From Corynebacterium sp. BD556 (GTDB taxonomy: Bacteria; Actinomycetota; Actinomycetes; Mycobacteriales; Mycobacteriaceae), in contig NZ_CP141643.1 of the NCBI RefSeq assembly GCF_038452275.1, positions 744,001 to 808,000 of the forward strand: 64,000 bases of DNA. Reading direction: 5' to 3'. Positions 27,950 through 37,576 of the stretch are shown one piece after another. Within the stretch, counting starts at the first letter, position 1. Each line of letters starts with the position of its first letter. The position numbers were made by a program, and so were the translations under genes. A model generated the notes under the pieces. The model saw nothing but the letters and a program-made list of their open reading frames with translations, was not told where the DNA came from and made no database searches.

Positions 27950-29590
27950 TTAGAGGAGACGAACTGCTTTCGCAGACATTCCGGAGTACCTCACTGGGGA
28001 GACTTGGACGGTTTGCCCGAATGTGGGTGCCTCGATCATGGTTCCGTCACCGAGGTAGATAGCCACGTGCTGGCTTCCGTTCGGTCCCCAAAAGAGGAGG
28101 TCGCCACGCTGGGCCTCGCTTGGGTCGATTTGCGTTCCGCGTTGGTACTGGTAGCCGGTGTAGTGAGGCAGTGAGATACCCGCGGCGGCGTAGGCGTAGA
28201 GGACAAGGCCGGAGCAGTCGAATCCTCGAACCGAACCGCCGTTGAGGCCCGCGGTGGGCCCATTGGCGTCGCCGCCGCCCCATACATACGGGGTACCCAC
28301 CTGGGACATCGCGCGGGCGATGACGGTTTCTACCGCAGCACTGTTGGAAGCCGGTGCTGATCCCGAGCGCGTCACCGAGCCGATCAGAGATTGTGTAATG
28401 GTTTCTGCGGTGTCTACCCTTGGCAGGACATCCTCGAGCCCAGGGCTGAGGTCAATTCCGGAGTCCTGGCTGCTAAGTACGCTGGAAAGACCGTTCGCGA
28501 ATGCTGCGATGACGTCGCTGGAGTTTGTGCCGTAGGGGTTGTCCATGGAGGCATGATCGGCCTGAGAGGAACCTACGATCGCGGTTGCTGCAGCGATGGC
28601 GGCAGCTTGTGTCACAGGGTTGCCCGATTGATCATCGGCGCCATCGGAGGCGGCAGTCGCCGTTGACAGGGCTTCCAGGATCTGCGCGTCGCTTAGCGAC
28701 GACACCTCCGGCGCCTGCCGAGCAAGTTCCTCACGCACCGAGGCGACGGATGCTTGCTCGGCCTCATCTGCTTGTTGTTGCACAGCTTCTTCTTCGGCTT
28801 GGGCAACTTCAGGACGTGGCCCGGCGGCTCCGACAGGTGCGGTAGAAGCTGGGCTTGGGTTTGCTTGTGCGACCTGCGGTCGGATATCTCCGAGTTTCTC
28901 CTGAGACTCGTTGAGTTCGCGTTGTGCCTGATCGCGTTGCGCCTCTTGTTCGGCAATGAGCTGTTGGGATTGTTCGTAGGAGGCACGGGTGGCACGTTCG
29001 GCATCTTCTGCCTGCTGAGCTAAGCGTTGTGCAAGTTCGCTGGCTTCGCGCAGGATGGATTCTTCGTTAGCCGCGGTAATACGGGCATTTTTGACGTCTT
29101 CGAGTTTCGCCCGCTTTTCTTGCACTTGCTGGCGCAGATACAGGGAGCGGTCGAGGACGTCTTTGCGTCCGTGGGTTCCCGCGGTGGCACCGAAGGCGGA
29201 GGCCGTGCCTTTGAAGCGGTAGTGGGAACGAGTCACCTCGTCGAGTTCGCGGCGGGCAGCCTCAACCGCAGCTTGCGAGTCGCTGAGTCTTTGGCGTGCT
29301 GACTCGGCTCCCCGGCGTGCCTGTTCTGCTCGCGATTGTGCGTCGTGAAGGTCAACCAACGCCTGGTTCATTGCCTCACGCTGGCTGCCAATTTCGAGGT
29401 TGAGGGCATCGACTCGGGCTTGGGCTTGGCTGATCGCGGCGACGAGTGAGGTTGCGGGGGCATCGTTTGGCGAAGACGATGCGCTCGGCGCGCTCACCGT
29501 ACCGATAAGAGACAAAGATGTACAGCACGCGATGACGCCGGCTACCGTGCGGAACCGGCGCGATCGGGTGCCCTTCCAGGGGTTCCCCAT
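27950..29590 (-). CDS. Secreted NlpC/P60 peptidoglycan hydrolase (RipA/RipC-like)
   Basis: This 546-residue protein has an N-terminal signal peptide (VAGVIACCTSLSLIGTVSAP). A long coiled coil (about residues 50-260, rich in Ala, Glu, Gln and Arg) and a linker follow, then the C-terminal NlpC/P60 domain (about 425-546). The catalytic Cys is in GFDCSGLVLYAYAA, the His in QHVAIYLGDG, with a third polar residue in the next strand. It should cleave D-Glu-mDAP bonds during cell separation. AAGGAG 9 nt before the ATG at 29590 fixes the start. The coiled coil resembles those that interact with divisome regulators. Confidence 0.92.
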   Translation of the reverse strand: MGNPWKGTRSRRFRTVAGVIACCTSLSLIGTVSAPSASSSPNDAPATSLVAAISQAQARVDALNLEIGSQREAMNQALVDLHDAQSRAEQARRGAESARQRLSDSQAAVEAARRELDEVTRSHYRFKGTASAFGATAGTHGRKDVLDRSLYLRQQVQEKRAKLEDVKNARITAANEESILREASELAQRLAQQAEDAERATRASYEQSQQLIAEQEAQRDQAQRELNESQEKLGDIRPQVAQANPSPASTAPVGAAGPRPEVAQAEEEAVQQQADEAEQASVASVREELARQAPEVSSLSDAQILEALSTATAASDGADDQSGNPVTQAAAIAAATAIVGSSQADHASMDNPYGTNSSDVIAAFANGLSSVLSSQDSGIDLSPGLEDVLPRVDTAETITQSLIGSVTRSGSAPASNSAAVETVIARAMSQVGTPYVWGGGDANGPTAGLNGGSVRGFDCSGLVLYAYAAAGISLPHYTGYQYQRGTQIDPSEAQRGDLLFWGPNGSQHVAIYLGDGTMIEAPTFGQTVQVSPVRYSGMSAKAVRLL

Positions 29591-29945
29591 TGAAGGTGCT
29601 CCTTACACCGCACGCCAAAGCGACGTTGGATGGTGGCGTTGACTAGACGAAACCAACCAATCGTTAGGCAAGCCTGTTGCCTTGACGCGAGGTTCAAAGT
29701 GTGACTACTGAAAGTCAGGCGCGTGCGTTGAGGACCCCTTCACCAGCCTTAGCGTATTCGTAGCGTGCTTCCCCACATGCCCGGATGCGTATAGCTGCTG
29801 ATGTTGGCCCCGACTCACGTGCCGACAGTGAAACCATACGTCACTTTATGAATCCGTTTTCCAATCTTTACCAAGATTACCGCAAGTCAAGTCTAGGCAC
29901 ATGAATAACAGTCGCCACACGCTGGGAGTATCGACACGCAAAAAA
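29591..29945. other. Long upstream region of the NlpC/P60 gene
   Basis: About 350 bp without a gene. It should contain the promoter of the hydrolase gene. A perfect palindrome AATCTT-TACC-AAGATT occupies 29873-29888. TTAGGCAAGCCT at 29664-29675 resembles one half of a DtxR box, but the second half does not fit. The length suggests complex regulation. Confidence 0.5.
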
Positions 29946-29969
29946 GTGGTGTGATTGTCATCACACCAC
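29941..29969 (-). terminator. Rho-independent terminator after the Rv1476-like gene
   Basis: Read leftward, GTGGTGTGA and TCACACCAC form a perfect 9-bp stem (29946-29954 / 29961-29969) followed by a run of T residues (A-run on the + strand ending at 29945). It lies 24 bp after the stop of the 29993-30487 gene. Confidence 0.82.
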
Positions 29970-29992
29970 CCAAGCGCCCAAAACGTCCATAG

Positions 29993-30487
29993 CTATGTCA
30001 AGTCTGCACGCTTTACAGTCCACGCAACAGTCGTCCCAATAGCCGCGAACACGGCAATCACAACAGAAATGGCGATGAAGCTCCAGCCTCCCCCAAGCCC
30101 ATCTGCGGTTTCCGCAAACGCTTTCAGCCCGTCACCGTAGTCTGGCTCAGCCATCATCGCGCGCTGCCCGCTTTCCACCTGAAAGCGACTATGAGAGTTG
30201 CTGACTGCGCCACTAGCATGGGGGCTGCGCACGATAACTAGATCCAAACCTGTTGCCAATGCAAGATCGTGGGCGACATCGCGCAGATCCGCAGGCTGCG
30301 CCGGGGTCTGATCGACAACTACAAAACCGGCGTTGTCAAGCTCGGCGTCCCGCTTGCTAGCTTGAAGGTGCAACTCGAATGCGTCATTATCTAAATCTTG
30401 GCCGCTTTGCCCGCTTGTCGCCAACGCCACACCATCTTCTCGCAACTGCGCCGCGAGGTCCTCTAAGTCGATCTCACCTGGGATCAT
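29993..30487 (-). CDS. Rv1476-like membrane-anchored protein (DUF6676)
   Basis: The 164-residue protein has a soluble N-terminal domain of about 115 residues (GFVVVDQTPAQPADLRDVA, LATGLDLVIVRSPHASG) and a single C-terminal membrane helix (FIAISVVIAVFAAIGTTVAW), with a short basic tail. Position between an NlpC/P60 hydrolase gene and acn is conserved in corynebacteria and mycobacteria. The N-terminal domain resembles TPM-like folds only loosely. Function unknown. Confidence 0.8.
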   Translation of the reverse strand: MIPGEIDLEDLAAQLREDGVALATSGQSGQDLDNDAFELHLQASKRDAELDNAGFVVVDQTPAQPADLRDVAHDLALATGLDLVIVRSPHASGAVSNSHSRFQVESGQRAMMAEPDYGDGLKAFAETADGLGGGWSFIAISVVIAVFAAIGTTVAWTVKRADLT

Positions 30488-30595
30488 ATCGCTCCTTAAA
30501 CCGCCGAAATCCCGATTTCACTTAGAAACATAACGGGCGTAATGTTAGAACAGGCCATGAGAGAGGGTTGTGTCCCTTAGAATGGATGACAGACC

Positions 30596-30627
30596 ATCAA
30601 CGTGGTTGATTATTCCCGGTTTATGCT
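30596..30627 (+). promoter_or_regulatory. acn promoter region with palindromic operator candidate
   Basis: ATCAAC-GTG-GTTGAT (30596-30610) is a perfect palindrome 41-55 nt upstream of the acn start. TATGCT at 30622-30627 is a likely -10, so the palindrome would cover the -35 region, a repressor-type location. AcnR or an iron/carbon regulator could bind. It does not match the C. glutamicum AcnR box as I remember it. Confidence 0.45.
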
Positions 30628-30650
30628 AACAACGAGAAACGGAGCTCACT

Positions 30651-33431
30651 GTGGCTGAAAGCAAGAACTCCTTCAATGCCAAGAAGACGCTTGAGGTCGG
30701 CGGCAAGTCTTACGACTATTTCGCACTCGACGCAGTCGAAGGCATGGAAAAGCTTCCCTACTCCCTCAAGGTGCTGGGTGAGAACCTCCTGCGCACCGAG
30801 GACGGGAAGAACGTAACCGACAAGCACATCCAGGCGCTTGCCAACTGGGATCCCAAGGCCGATCCTTCCGTCGAGATCCAGTTCACCCCCGCCCGCGTTC
30901 TCATGCAGGACTTCACCGGTGTGCCGTGTGTGGTTGACCTCGCCACCATGCGTGAGGCTGTCTCCACTCTCGGCGGCAACCCCGACCAGGTGAACCCTCT
31001 CAACCCGGCCGAGATGGTCATCGACCACTCGGTGATCATCGAAGCCTTCGGCACCCCCGACGCCATTGAGAAAAACGTCGAGATCGAATACCAGCGCAAC
31101 GAGGAGCGCTACCAGTTCCTCCGCTGGGGTGCAGAAAACTTCTCCAACTTCCGCGTTGTCCCGCCGGGAACGGGCATCGTCCACCAGGTCAACATCGAGT
31201 ACCTCTCCCGCGTCGTCTTTGACAACGACGGTTTGGCCTACCCGGACACCTGCATTGGCACCGACTCTCACACCACGATGCAAAACGGCCTCGGCATCCT
31301 CGGCTGGGGTGTCGGCGGCATTGAGGCGGAGGCCGCCATGCTCGGCCAGCCTGTCTCCATGCTTATCCCGCGTGTCGTCGGCTTTAAACTCACCGGCGAA
31401 ATCCCGGTCGGTGTCACCGCCACCGACGTCGTTTTGACAATCACCGAAATGCTGCGCAAGCACGGTGTGGTGCAGAAGTTCGTCGAGTTCTACGGCAACG
31501 GCGTCAAGCAAATTCCGTTGGCGAACCGCGCCACCATCGGCAACATGTCTCCCGAGTTCGGCTCCACCTGCGCGATCTTCCCGATCGACGAGGAGACCAT
31601 CGAGTACCTCAAGCTCACTGGCCGCGACCAGGAGACTCAAGACCGTGTCGAGGCTTACGCCAAGGCGCAAGGAATGTGGCTTGAGCAAGACGCTAAGGAG
31701 GCCGAGTACTCGGAGTACCTTGAGCTCGACTTGGCCACTGTCGTGCCGTCCATTGCCGGACCGAAGCGCCCGCAGGACCGTATTTTGCTGTCCGAGGCTA
31801 AGAACACCTTCCGCAAGCAACTGCCGGATTACAACGACGCTGGCGACCAGACTTTCGAGCCGGTTCGCGCCGCCAAAACCGAGTCTGTCTCTTACAACGA
31901 GTCGTGGCCGGGCAATGGCGAATCTGCCGCTGCGGGCTCCGAGGGCCGCGCCTCCAAGCCGGTCATTGTCGAGTCCCCCAAGGGCGGCGAGTACACGCTC
32001 GACCACGGCATGGTCGCCATCGCAGCGATTACCTCCTGCACCAACACTTCCAACCCTTCGGTCATGGTTGGCGCTGCTCTGCTCGCCCGCAAGGCCGCGG
32101 AGAAGGGTTTGCGCGCTAAGCCGTGGGTCAAGACGATCATGGCCCCAGGCTCTCAGGTGGTCAACGGTTACTACGAGCGCGCTGACCTGTGGAAAGACCT
32201 TGAAGCTGTGGGCTTCTACCTCTCTGGCTTTGGCTGCGCCTCCTGCATCGGTAACTCCGGCCCGCTGCCGAACGAGATCTCCGAGGCTGTCAACGAGTAC
32301 GACCTGACCGCCACCGCTGTTTTGTCGGGCAACCGTAACTTTGAAGGCCGCATTTCCCCGGACGTGAAGATGAACTACCTCGCGTCTCCACTGCAGGTTA
32401 TCGCCTACTCGATTGCCGGCACGATGGACTTCGACTTCGATTCTGAGCCTCTCGGCCAGGACCAAGATGGCAACGACGTCTTCCTTAAGGACGTGTGGCC
32501 TTCTACCGAGGAGATCGAGGAGACGATCAACAGCACCATCTCCCGCGAGATGTACGAAGCGGATTACGCTGACGTGTTTAAGGGCGACGCTGCATGGCGT
32601 GGCCTAGATATCCCGCAGGGCAAGACCTTCGACTGGAACCCGGACTCCACTTACATCCGCAAGGCGCCGTACTTCGATGGCATGCCGGAGCAGCCGAACC
32701 CGGTGCAGGACATCACTGGTGCGCGTGTGCTTGCCAAGTTGGGTGATTCCGTGACCACGGACCACATCTCCCCGGCTTCCTCGATCAAGCCCGGCACCCC
32801 GGCGGCGAACTACCTCGACGCGAAGGGCGTTGAGCGCGAGGACTACAACTCCTTCGGCTCCCGCCGCGGCAACCACGAGGTCATGGTTCGCGGTACCTTC
32901 GCTAACATCCGCTTGCGTAACCAGCTTGTGGAGGAAGCCGGCGGCTACACCCGCGACTTCACCCAAGAAGGCGCACCGCAGGCTTTCATTTACGACGCCG
33001 CCCAGAACTACGCTGCCGCCGACATTCCGCTGGTCGTTTTGGCGGGCAAGGAATACGGAACTGGCTCCTCCCGCGACTGGGCTGCGAAGGGCACCAACCT
33101 GCTTGGTGTGAAGGCTGTCATCACTGAGTCCTTCGAGCGCATCCACCGCTCCAACCTGATCGGTATGGGCGTGCTTCCGCTGCAGTTCCCGGAGGGCGAG
33201 TCCCACGAGTCGCTCGGTCTGGACGGCACCGAAACCTTCGACATCTCCGGAATTACCGCTTTCAATGACGGCGATGATATTCCGTCGACCGTCAAGGTCA
33301 CTGCGCGCAAGGAGGGCGGGGAAACCGTCGAATTTGACGCCGTTGTCCGTGTCGACACCCCTGGTGAGGCCGAATACTACCGCCACGGCGGCATTTTGCA
33401 GTACGTGCTGCGCCAGATGGTTCAAAGCTAA
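30651..33431 (+). CDS. acn: Aconitate hydratase A
   Basis: This TCA-cycle enzyme interconverts citrate and isocitrate through a [4Fe-4S] cluster. The 926-residue bacterial/IRP1-type protein has all three cluster cysteines: Cys463 in [11 protein letters not shown], and Cys529 and Cys532 in [12 protein letters not shown]. The swivel domain carries [12 protein letters not shown] and [17 protein letters not shown]. The start is GTG 30651 behind GGAG. Codon use is strongly biased to C/G-ending preferred codons, consistent with high expression, and produces long fortuitous open frames on the other strand. Confidence 0.97.
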   Translation: MAESKNSFNAKKTLEVGGKSYDYFALDAVEGMEKLPYSLKVLGENLLRTEDGKNVTDKHIQALANWDPKADPSVEIQFTPARVLMQDFTGVPCVVDLATMREAVSTLGGNPDQVNPLNPAEMVIDHSVIIEAFGTPDAIEKNVEIEYQRNEERYQFLRWGAENFSNFRVVPPGTGIVHQVNIEYLSRVVFDNDGLAYPDTCIGTDSHTTMQNGLGILGWGVGGIEAEAAMLGQPVSMLIPRVVGFKLTGEIPVGVTATDVVLTITEMLRKHGVVQKFVEFYGNGVKQIPLANRATIGNMSPEFGSTCAIFPIDEETIEYLKLTGRDQETQDRVEAYAKAQGMWLEQDAKEAEYSEYLELDLATVVPSIAGPKRPQDRILLSEAKNTFRKQLPDYNDAGDQTFEPVRAAKTESVSYNESWPGNGESAAAGSEGRASKPVIVESPKGGEYTLDHGMVAIAAITSCTNTSNPSVMVGAALLARKAAEKGLRAKPWVKTIMAPGSQVVNGYYERADLWKDLEAVGFYLSGFGCASCIGNSGPLPNEISEAVNEYDLTATAVLSGNRNFEGRISPDVKMNYLASPLQVIAYSIAGTMDFDFDSEPLGQDQDGNDVFLKDVWPSTEEIEETINSTISREMYEADYADVFKGDAAWRGLDIPQGKTFDWNPDSTYIRKAPYFDGMPEQPNPVQDITGARVLAKLGDSVTTDHISPASSIKPGTPAANYLDAKGVEREDYNSFGSRRGNHEVMVRGTFANIRLRNQLVEEAGGYTRDFTQEGAPQAFIYDAAQNYAAADIPLVVLAGKEYGTGSSRDWAAKGTNLLGVKAVITESFERIHRSNLIGMGVLPLQFPEGESHESLGLDGTETFDISGITAFNDGDDIPSTVKVTARKEGGETVEFDAVVRVDTPGEAEYYRHGGILQYVLRQMVQS

Positions 33432-33455
33432 GCCCGCATAGCTTGGCCAACATGG

Positions 33456-33486
33456 AGGGGTCTTCCGGTTCATTCCGGTGGGCCCC
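33456..33486 (+). terminator. Stem-loop between acn and acnR (attenuator-like)
   Basis: GGGGTC pairs with GGCCCC, and an inner CCGG pairs with CCGG, with a small internal loop. A short T-containing stretch follows (TTCGTTCTATCT). This may reduce read-through from the highly expressed acn into acnR. Confidence 0.4.
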
Positions 33487-33518
33487 TTCGTTCTATCTAA
33501 TTTCAGGAAGGTCACCTC

Positions 33519-34085
33519 ATGCCGATCGTTAACCACAACGAGCTCAATCGCCGCCGTGCGGATATTCTCGATGCCGCTCGCGCCTGTTTTGCCCAATACG
33601 GCTATGAAGGTGCCACTGTTTCTCGGTTGGAAAAGGCGACGGGCAAAACCCGCGGGGCCATCTTTCACCACTTCGGGGACAAAGAGTCGCTGTTTTTGGC
33701 CGTGGCTAAAGAAGACGCAGACAGGCAGGCGGCGGTCGTGGCTGAGCATGGTCTTATCGAGGTGATGCGTAACCTTTTGGACCACCCGGAAACGCATAGT
33801 TGGTATATCACTCGCGCTGAGATCTTGCGGAAGTTGCGCACGGACCCGGATTTTGCCGATCGGTGGCGCGAGCAGTCCGAAAGCCTCGATACTGCCCTGC
33901 TGACTCGTTTAGAGCACAATGCAGCGATGCGCAACGACGTATCCGTCGAGGTGATCCAGACGTATCTGTCCACCGTTATGGAGGGAATGATTGCCCAAAT
34001 GGCGGCGGGCCAACCGATTGACCAGCTCAGGCAGATGTTGGACCTTGTTGAACGATCGGTGCGGCACCCCCCGGAAGAAAACTAG
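33519..34085 (+). CDS. acnR: TetR-type repressor of aconitase AcnR
   Basis: This 188-residue TetR-family regulator has an N-terminal HTH (about 15-60): ILDAARACFAQYGYEGATVS, LEKATGKTRGAIFHHFGDKE. The C-terminal helical effector domain contains the HSWYITRAEILRKLRTDPDF segment. AGGAAGG precedes ATG 33519. Directly downstream of acn, it matches C. glutamicum AcnR, which represses acn and responds to Mg-citrate. The effector in this species is assumed to be the same. Confidence 0.93.
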   Translation: MPIVNHNELNRRRADILDAARACFAQYGYEGATVSRLEKATGKTRGAIFHHFGDKESLFLAVAKEDADRQAAVVAEHGLIEVMRNLLDHPETHSWYITRAEILRKLRTDPDFADRWREQSESLDTALLTRLEHNAAMRNDVSVEVIQTYLSTVMEGMIAQMAAGQPIDQLRQMLDLVERSVRHPPEEN

Positions 34086-34109
34086 ACCAAGCGGTATAGA
34101 ATATGTGTC

Positions 34110-34835
34110 ATGGCTTCGTTCCTCCTTGTTTCGCTGCGCAACGGCGACATCGGCCCCCAGGTCGCGGCGGCTGAATACTGCGACGTGCTTAAAGCCTCTG
34201 GGCTAAGCGAGGATGAACTGGACCTACGCATTTTGGATGAAGTGGACACCGCAATAGGAGACGTCTCGGCATATCGCGGCATAATCGTCGGCGGCAGCTC
34301 CCTGAACGTGACCAATCCAACTTACTGCCCGTGGCAGGAACACATCCACGCCGAGTTAGACGCCCTCATCCGCACTGAAGTTCCCGTTTTCTTTGTCTGC
34401 TTTGGCATCAGCTGGCTTATCGACGCCCTCGGCGGCACAGTCGGAAATTGCTCCCCCGAGGCATCCGGGCCCACCGTCGTCAAGCTCACTGAGGCCGGCA
34501 AACGCGATCCGTTACTTGCAGGCTTCCCGGATACATTTGACGCCTTAACCGGGCACACCGAGAACCCGGAGCGCATCCCCGCTGGTGTGGAAGTGCTAGC
34601 TACCGGCTCCACTACCCCCGTGCAAATCGCACGCTGGGGCAAAAACGTGTGGGCGAGCCAGTTCCACGCGGAAATGGACGCGGCTGCGATGAAAACGCGC
34701 ATGGACTTCTTCTACGACTACGGCTACTTCCCGCTGACGGAATACGACACCATCGTGGCCGCTCTCCCCAGCGTTGACGTGAGATGGTCAAACAAGTTGC
34801 TTCGCCGCTTCGTTGAGTACTGCCGGGCGACGTGA
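34110..34835 (+). CDS. Class I glutamine amidotransferase-like protein (acnR-adjacent)
   Basis: This 241-residue GATase1-fold protein shows a nucleophile-elbow Cys in VFFVCFGISWL and a His-x-Glu pair in ASQFHAEMD, so the triad appears complete. YRGIIVGGSSLNVTNP is the oxyanion region. It is usually misnamed GMP synthase, but there is no ATP-pyrophosphatase domain. It is 24 bp after acnR, a conserved neighbour in corynebacteria. The nitrogen acceptor is unknown. Confidence 0.85.
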   Translation: MASFLLVSLRNGDIGPQVAAAEYCDVLKASGLSEDELDLRILDEVDTAIGDVSAYRGIIVGGSSLNVTNPTYCPWQEHIHAELDALIRTEVPVFFVCFGISWLIDALGGTVGNCSPEASGPTVVKLTEAGKRDPLLAGFPDTFDALTGHTENPERIPAGVEVLATGSTTPVQIARWGKNVWASQFHAEMDAAAMKTRMDFFYDYGYFPLTEYDTIVAALPSVDVRWSNKLLRRFVEYCRAT

Positions 34836-34868
34836 AATGCCTTGAGCCCGGAAGCTAGAATCTGGCTC

Positions 34869-35138
34869 ATGCAGGCAATTATCACAACGACAGGCTACGA
34901 CCGCGTGGGCATTATTGCCGCCGTGGCCAGTGCTGCGGCAGAGCGCAACCTCAACATCTTGGACGTCTCCCAGACCATCATGGATGACTTTTTCACCATG
35001 GTGATGCGCGTCGAGGTTCCCGGCACAGAGGTGGATATGGCTCAGTTGCAGGAACATTTGGCCAAGGCTGGCGAAAAGCGCGGCGTGGTGGTGCGCATCC
35101 AATCCACCGACCTGTTTACCGCCATGAACGAGATCTAA
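34869..35138 (+). CDS. ACT domain-containing protein, UPF0237 family
   Basis: This is an 89-residue single ACT domain: [39 protein letters not shown]. The ATG at 34869 matches the family start; the frame could open at 34842. Such proteins bind amino acids and are encoded with the UPF0210 gene in many bacteria. The next gene starts 19 bp downstream. Confidence 0.9.
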   Translation: MQAIITTTGYDRVGIIAAVASAAAERNLNILDVSQTIMDDFFTMVMRVEVPGTEVDMAQLQEHLAKAGEKRGVVVRIQSTDLFTAMNEI

Positions 35139-35157
35139 GGTAAGGCCGACGCAACAG

Positions 35158-36528
35158 ATGGTGAAAGATTTCCACGCCGCTTCCCAAAACATTCTCAACG
35201 TCATTCGGATGATCGAGGATTACCGCCTCGACATCCGAACCGTCACCATGGGCATATCGCTGATCGGTTGCACTCGCAACACAATGGAGGAGACTTCCCA
35301 GGCGGTATATGACCGCGTCACTTACCGCGCAGCGCGCCTGGTCGAGGTGTGCGAGGGCATTGAGCGCGAACTCGGCATCCCGATTGTAAACAAACGTATT
35401 TCTGTCTCCCCCGTTTCCCTGGTCGCAGCGGGCGTCGAAGGCGATCCCGTCGACATTGCCAAAGCACTCGACCGCGCCGCCGCGGAACTCGGCGTCAATT
35501 TCGTGGGTGGATACTCTGCCCTGGTGGAGAAGGGTTCCACCGAATCTGACACCAGGCTGATTCGTTCCATCCCGGAGGCATTGAGCATTACCGACGCAGT
35601 GTGCAGCTCAGTCAACGTCGCCTCCTCCCGCGCTGGCATCAACATGGACGCTGTGCGCGTGATGGGTGAGGTTATCAAGGAAGCCGCCGAGTTGACCAAG
35701 GACAACTCCTCTATAGCGTGCGCCAAGTTGGTCGTTTTTGCCAACGCGGTGGGCGACAATCCCTTCATGGCCGGCGCCTTTCACGGCATCGAGGAGCCCG
35801 ACACAGTTGTGTCTGTGGGAGTGTCGGGCCCGGGTGTGGTGGACAATGCCGTCGCCTCCCTCGGTGACGTTTCCCTCAACGAGGTGGCCGAGGAGATCAA
35901 AAAGGCAGCGTTTAAGATCACCCGCGCTGGTCAGTTGGTGGGCAACATGGCGGCCGAGCGCCTGGGTGTTCCCTTCGGCATAGTCGATCTTTCCCTGGCC
36001 CCCACCGCCGAAGTCGGAGACTCTGTCGCCCACATCCTCGAGCACATGGGCTTAGACCAGGTGGGCACTCATGGCACCACCGCGGCGCTCGCATTGCTCA
36101 ACGACGCGGTGAAGAAGGGCGGTATGATGGCTTGCTCGCGCGTCGGTGGCCTGTCCGGCTCTTTCATTCCCGTTTCCGAGGACCAAGGAATGATTGACGC
36201 GGTGCGCGCCGGCACCATCTCACTGGACAAGCTAGAGGCAATGACTTCCATCTGTTCGGTGGGCTTCGACATGATTGCCATTCCGGGAGATACCTCGGCG
36301 GAGTTGATCGCCGGCATGATTGCTGATGAGGCTGCTATTGGAGTAATGAACCATAAAACGACAGCAGCGCGACTAATTCCGGTGCCCGGGACGAAGCCGG
36401 GCGACGAAGTTAATTTCGGCGGGCTATTGGGGTATGCCCCGGTCATCCCCGTCAACGAGAAAGGCAACGACGCTTTCATTCACCGCGGCGGTTTTGTCCC
36501 CGCCCCCGTTCACGGTTTCAGGAATTAG
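35158..36528 (+). CDS. PFL-like family protein, UPF0210 (DUF711)
   Basis: The 456-residue protein matches UPF0210: [19 protein letters not shown] near the start, [55 protein letters not shown], and [17 protein letters not shown]. The fold is predicted to be related to pyruvate formate-lyase/glycyl-radical barrels, but I see no glycyl-radical motif. It forms a conserved pair with the ACT protein, which suggests amino-acid-responsive control. Reaction unknown. Confidence 0.9.
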   Translation: MVKDFHAASQNILNVIRMIEDYRLDIRTVTMGISLIGCTRNTMEETSQAVYDRVTYRAARLVEVCEGIERELGIPIVNKRISVSPVSLVAAGVEGDPVDIAKALDRAAAELGVNFVGGYSALVEKGSTESDTRLIRSIPEALSITDAVCSSVNVASSRAGINMDAVRVMGEVIKEAAELTKDNSSIACAKLVVFANAVGDNPFMAGAFHGIEEPDTVVSVGVSGPGVVDNAVASLGDVSLNEVAEEIKKAAFKITRAGQLVGNMAAERLGVPFGIVDLSLAPTAEVGDSVAHILEHMGLDQVGTHGTTAALALLNDAVKKGGMMACSRVGGLSGSFIPVSEDQGMIDAVRAGTISLDKLEAMTSICSVGFDMIAIPGDTSAELIAGMIADEAAIGVMNHKTTAARLIPVPGTKPGDEVNFGGLLGYAPVIPVNEKGNDAFIHRGGFVPAPVHGFRN

Positions 36529-36798
36529 TTAGTTTTTCTTCGCGCTTTTCTTCTTTGTGGTGCCGAAGATGAACCAGGCGATCCAGCCGAAGGTGTTGAC
36601 GGAGGCGATGATCGGGCCCCATAGCAGCTTCGGCCCCCGCACTTGCTCCTTCGGGGTGCGGGCGAGGCTGGCTAGGGCCGCACTTTTAGCGGCTCCGTCG
36701 AGAGCTGTCAGCGCGCTGATGAGGATTTTTTCGTTGCGGCCGAGCCTATCCCACTGTTTGCGCAGGTTTAGTAGTGAGTTTCTTAGCATAGGGGCCAT
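36529..36798 (-). CDS. Small membrane protein, PLDc_N-like
   Basis: The 89-residue protein (ATG 36798; ATG 36789 and 36819 are alternatives) has a basic amphipathic N-terminus. A C-terminal hydrophobic segment GPKLLWGPIIASVNTFGWIA is followed by WFIFG and then KKKSAKKN. This pattern recalls the phospholipase-D-nuclease N-terminal (PLDc_N) membrane domain that occurs alone in many actinobacteria. It directly abuts the convergent UPF0210 gene. Function unknown. Confidence 0.75.
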   Translation of the reverse strand: MAPMLRNSLLNLRKQWDRLGRNEKILISALTALDGAAKSAALASLARTPKEQVRGPKLLWGPIIASVNTFGWIAWFIFGTTKKKSAKKN

Positions 36799-36838
36799 TC
36801 TACGCCTCTCAACTCGCACTGTTTGCTAGGTTTATCCA

Positions 36839-37576
36839 ATGGCCAGAATCTCGCGTCCGTTTCTTCTGCTGAGCACTCGCCCTGAGGATGAAGCGGCACG
36901 CGGTGAGTTGCAAAGCTTCGCGGCGGCGATGGAGGTGGACGTAGATGACATTGAGCAGCGCCGCGTGGAGTCCGCTGCGCTCGGTCGCGTCAACCTCGAT
37001 AATTATTCCGGGGTCCTGCTGGGGGGCAGCCCTTTTTGCAACACGGATGTGTTGAAGTCCGCGCTGCAGTTGCGTGTGGAGCGCGAAATTGGCTCCCTTG
37101 TCGCAGCAATCCTCGACCGGGACTTTCCCCTTCTGGGTGCTTGCTATGGTATCGGCGCTATCGGCACCGCGATTGGGGCGAGGCTTGGCACCACCTACGC
37201 GGAAGCTGCGGGTCCGGTCGAGCTATCGCTTGTCGACGCCCCTGCGAACGACCCTCTGCTTGCCGATGTGCCGGCCCGTTTTTCGACCATCGTGGGCCAC
37301 AAGGAGGCAGTCGACGACCTACCGGATCTTGCCACAGTGCTTGTTTCGGGAGATCAGTGCCCTGTGCAGATGTTTAAGGTGGGGCAAAACGTCTACGCCA
37401 CCCAATTTCACCCCGAGCTGACCGCCGAGGCTCTTGAGCTGCGGCTGAGGGTCTACGCCCACCTGAATTACTTCGACTTAGAAGAACTCGACGAGATCCT
37501 CGAGGCCGCTTATTCCACCGACTACACCGCGAACAATAGTATTCTGGCGAACTTTGCCAAACGCTACGCGCGGTAG
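36839..37576 (+). CDS. Second class I glutamine amidotransferase-like protein
   Basis: The 245-residue GATase1-fold protein has the catalytic Cys in LLGACYGIGAIG, the His/Glu in YATQFHPELT and an oxyanion loop YSGVLLGGSPF. Layout and C-terminal helices resemble the acnR-adjacent paralog, although sequence identity looks low. It is divergent from the PLDc_N gene by about 40 bp, and its end overlaps convergent glycerate kinase by 13 bp. Acceptor unknown. Confidence 0.85.
   Translation: MARISRPFLLLSTRPEDEAARGELQSFAAAMEVDVDDIEQRRVESAALGRVNLDNYSGVLLGGSPFCNTDVLKSALQLRVEREIGSLVAAILDRDFPLLGACYGIGAIGTAIGARLGTTYAEAAGPVELSLVDAPANDPLLADVPARFSTIVGHKEAVDDLPDLATVLVSGDQCPVQMFKVGQNVYATQFHPELTAEALELRLRVYAHLNYFDLEELDEILEAAYSTDYTANNSILANFAKRYAR

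Noticed and set aside
29664..29682. DtxR-like box TTAGGCAAGCCT upstream of the NlpC/P60 gene
   Set aside because: Only one half of the 19-bp palindrome fits the consensus; the second half does not.
30621..32465. 614-codon open frame antisense to acn
   Set aside because: Its composition mirrors the highly codon-biased acn frame on the other strand. It resembles no family and overlaps a certain gene throughout, so it is a by-product of codon bias.
32604..33797. 397-codon antisense frame over the acn 3' end and acnR
   Set aside because: Same effect as above; it crosses two well-supported genes and has no motif.
34110..34835. GMP synthase (guaA) assignment for the acnR-adjacent amidotransferase
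   Set aside because: The protein contains only a GATase1 domain, with no ATP-pyrophosphatase or dimerisation domain.
35158..36528. Active pyruvate formate-lyase
   Set aside because: The protein is of the UPF0210 family; no glycyl-radical motif and no activating enzyme gene are present, so formate production by it is not supported despite fhs in the window.
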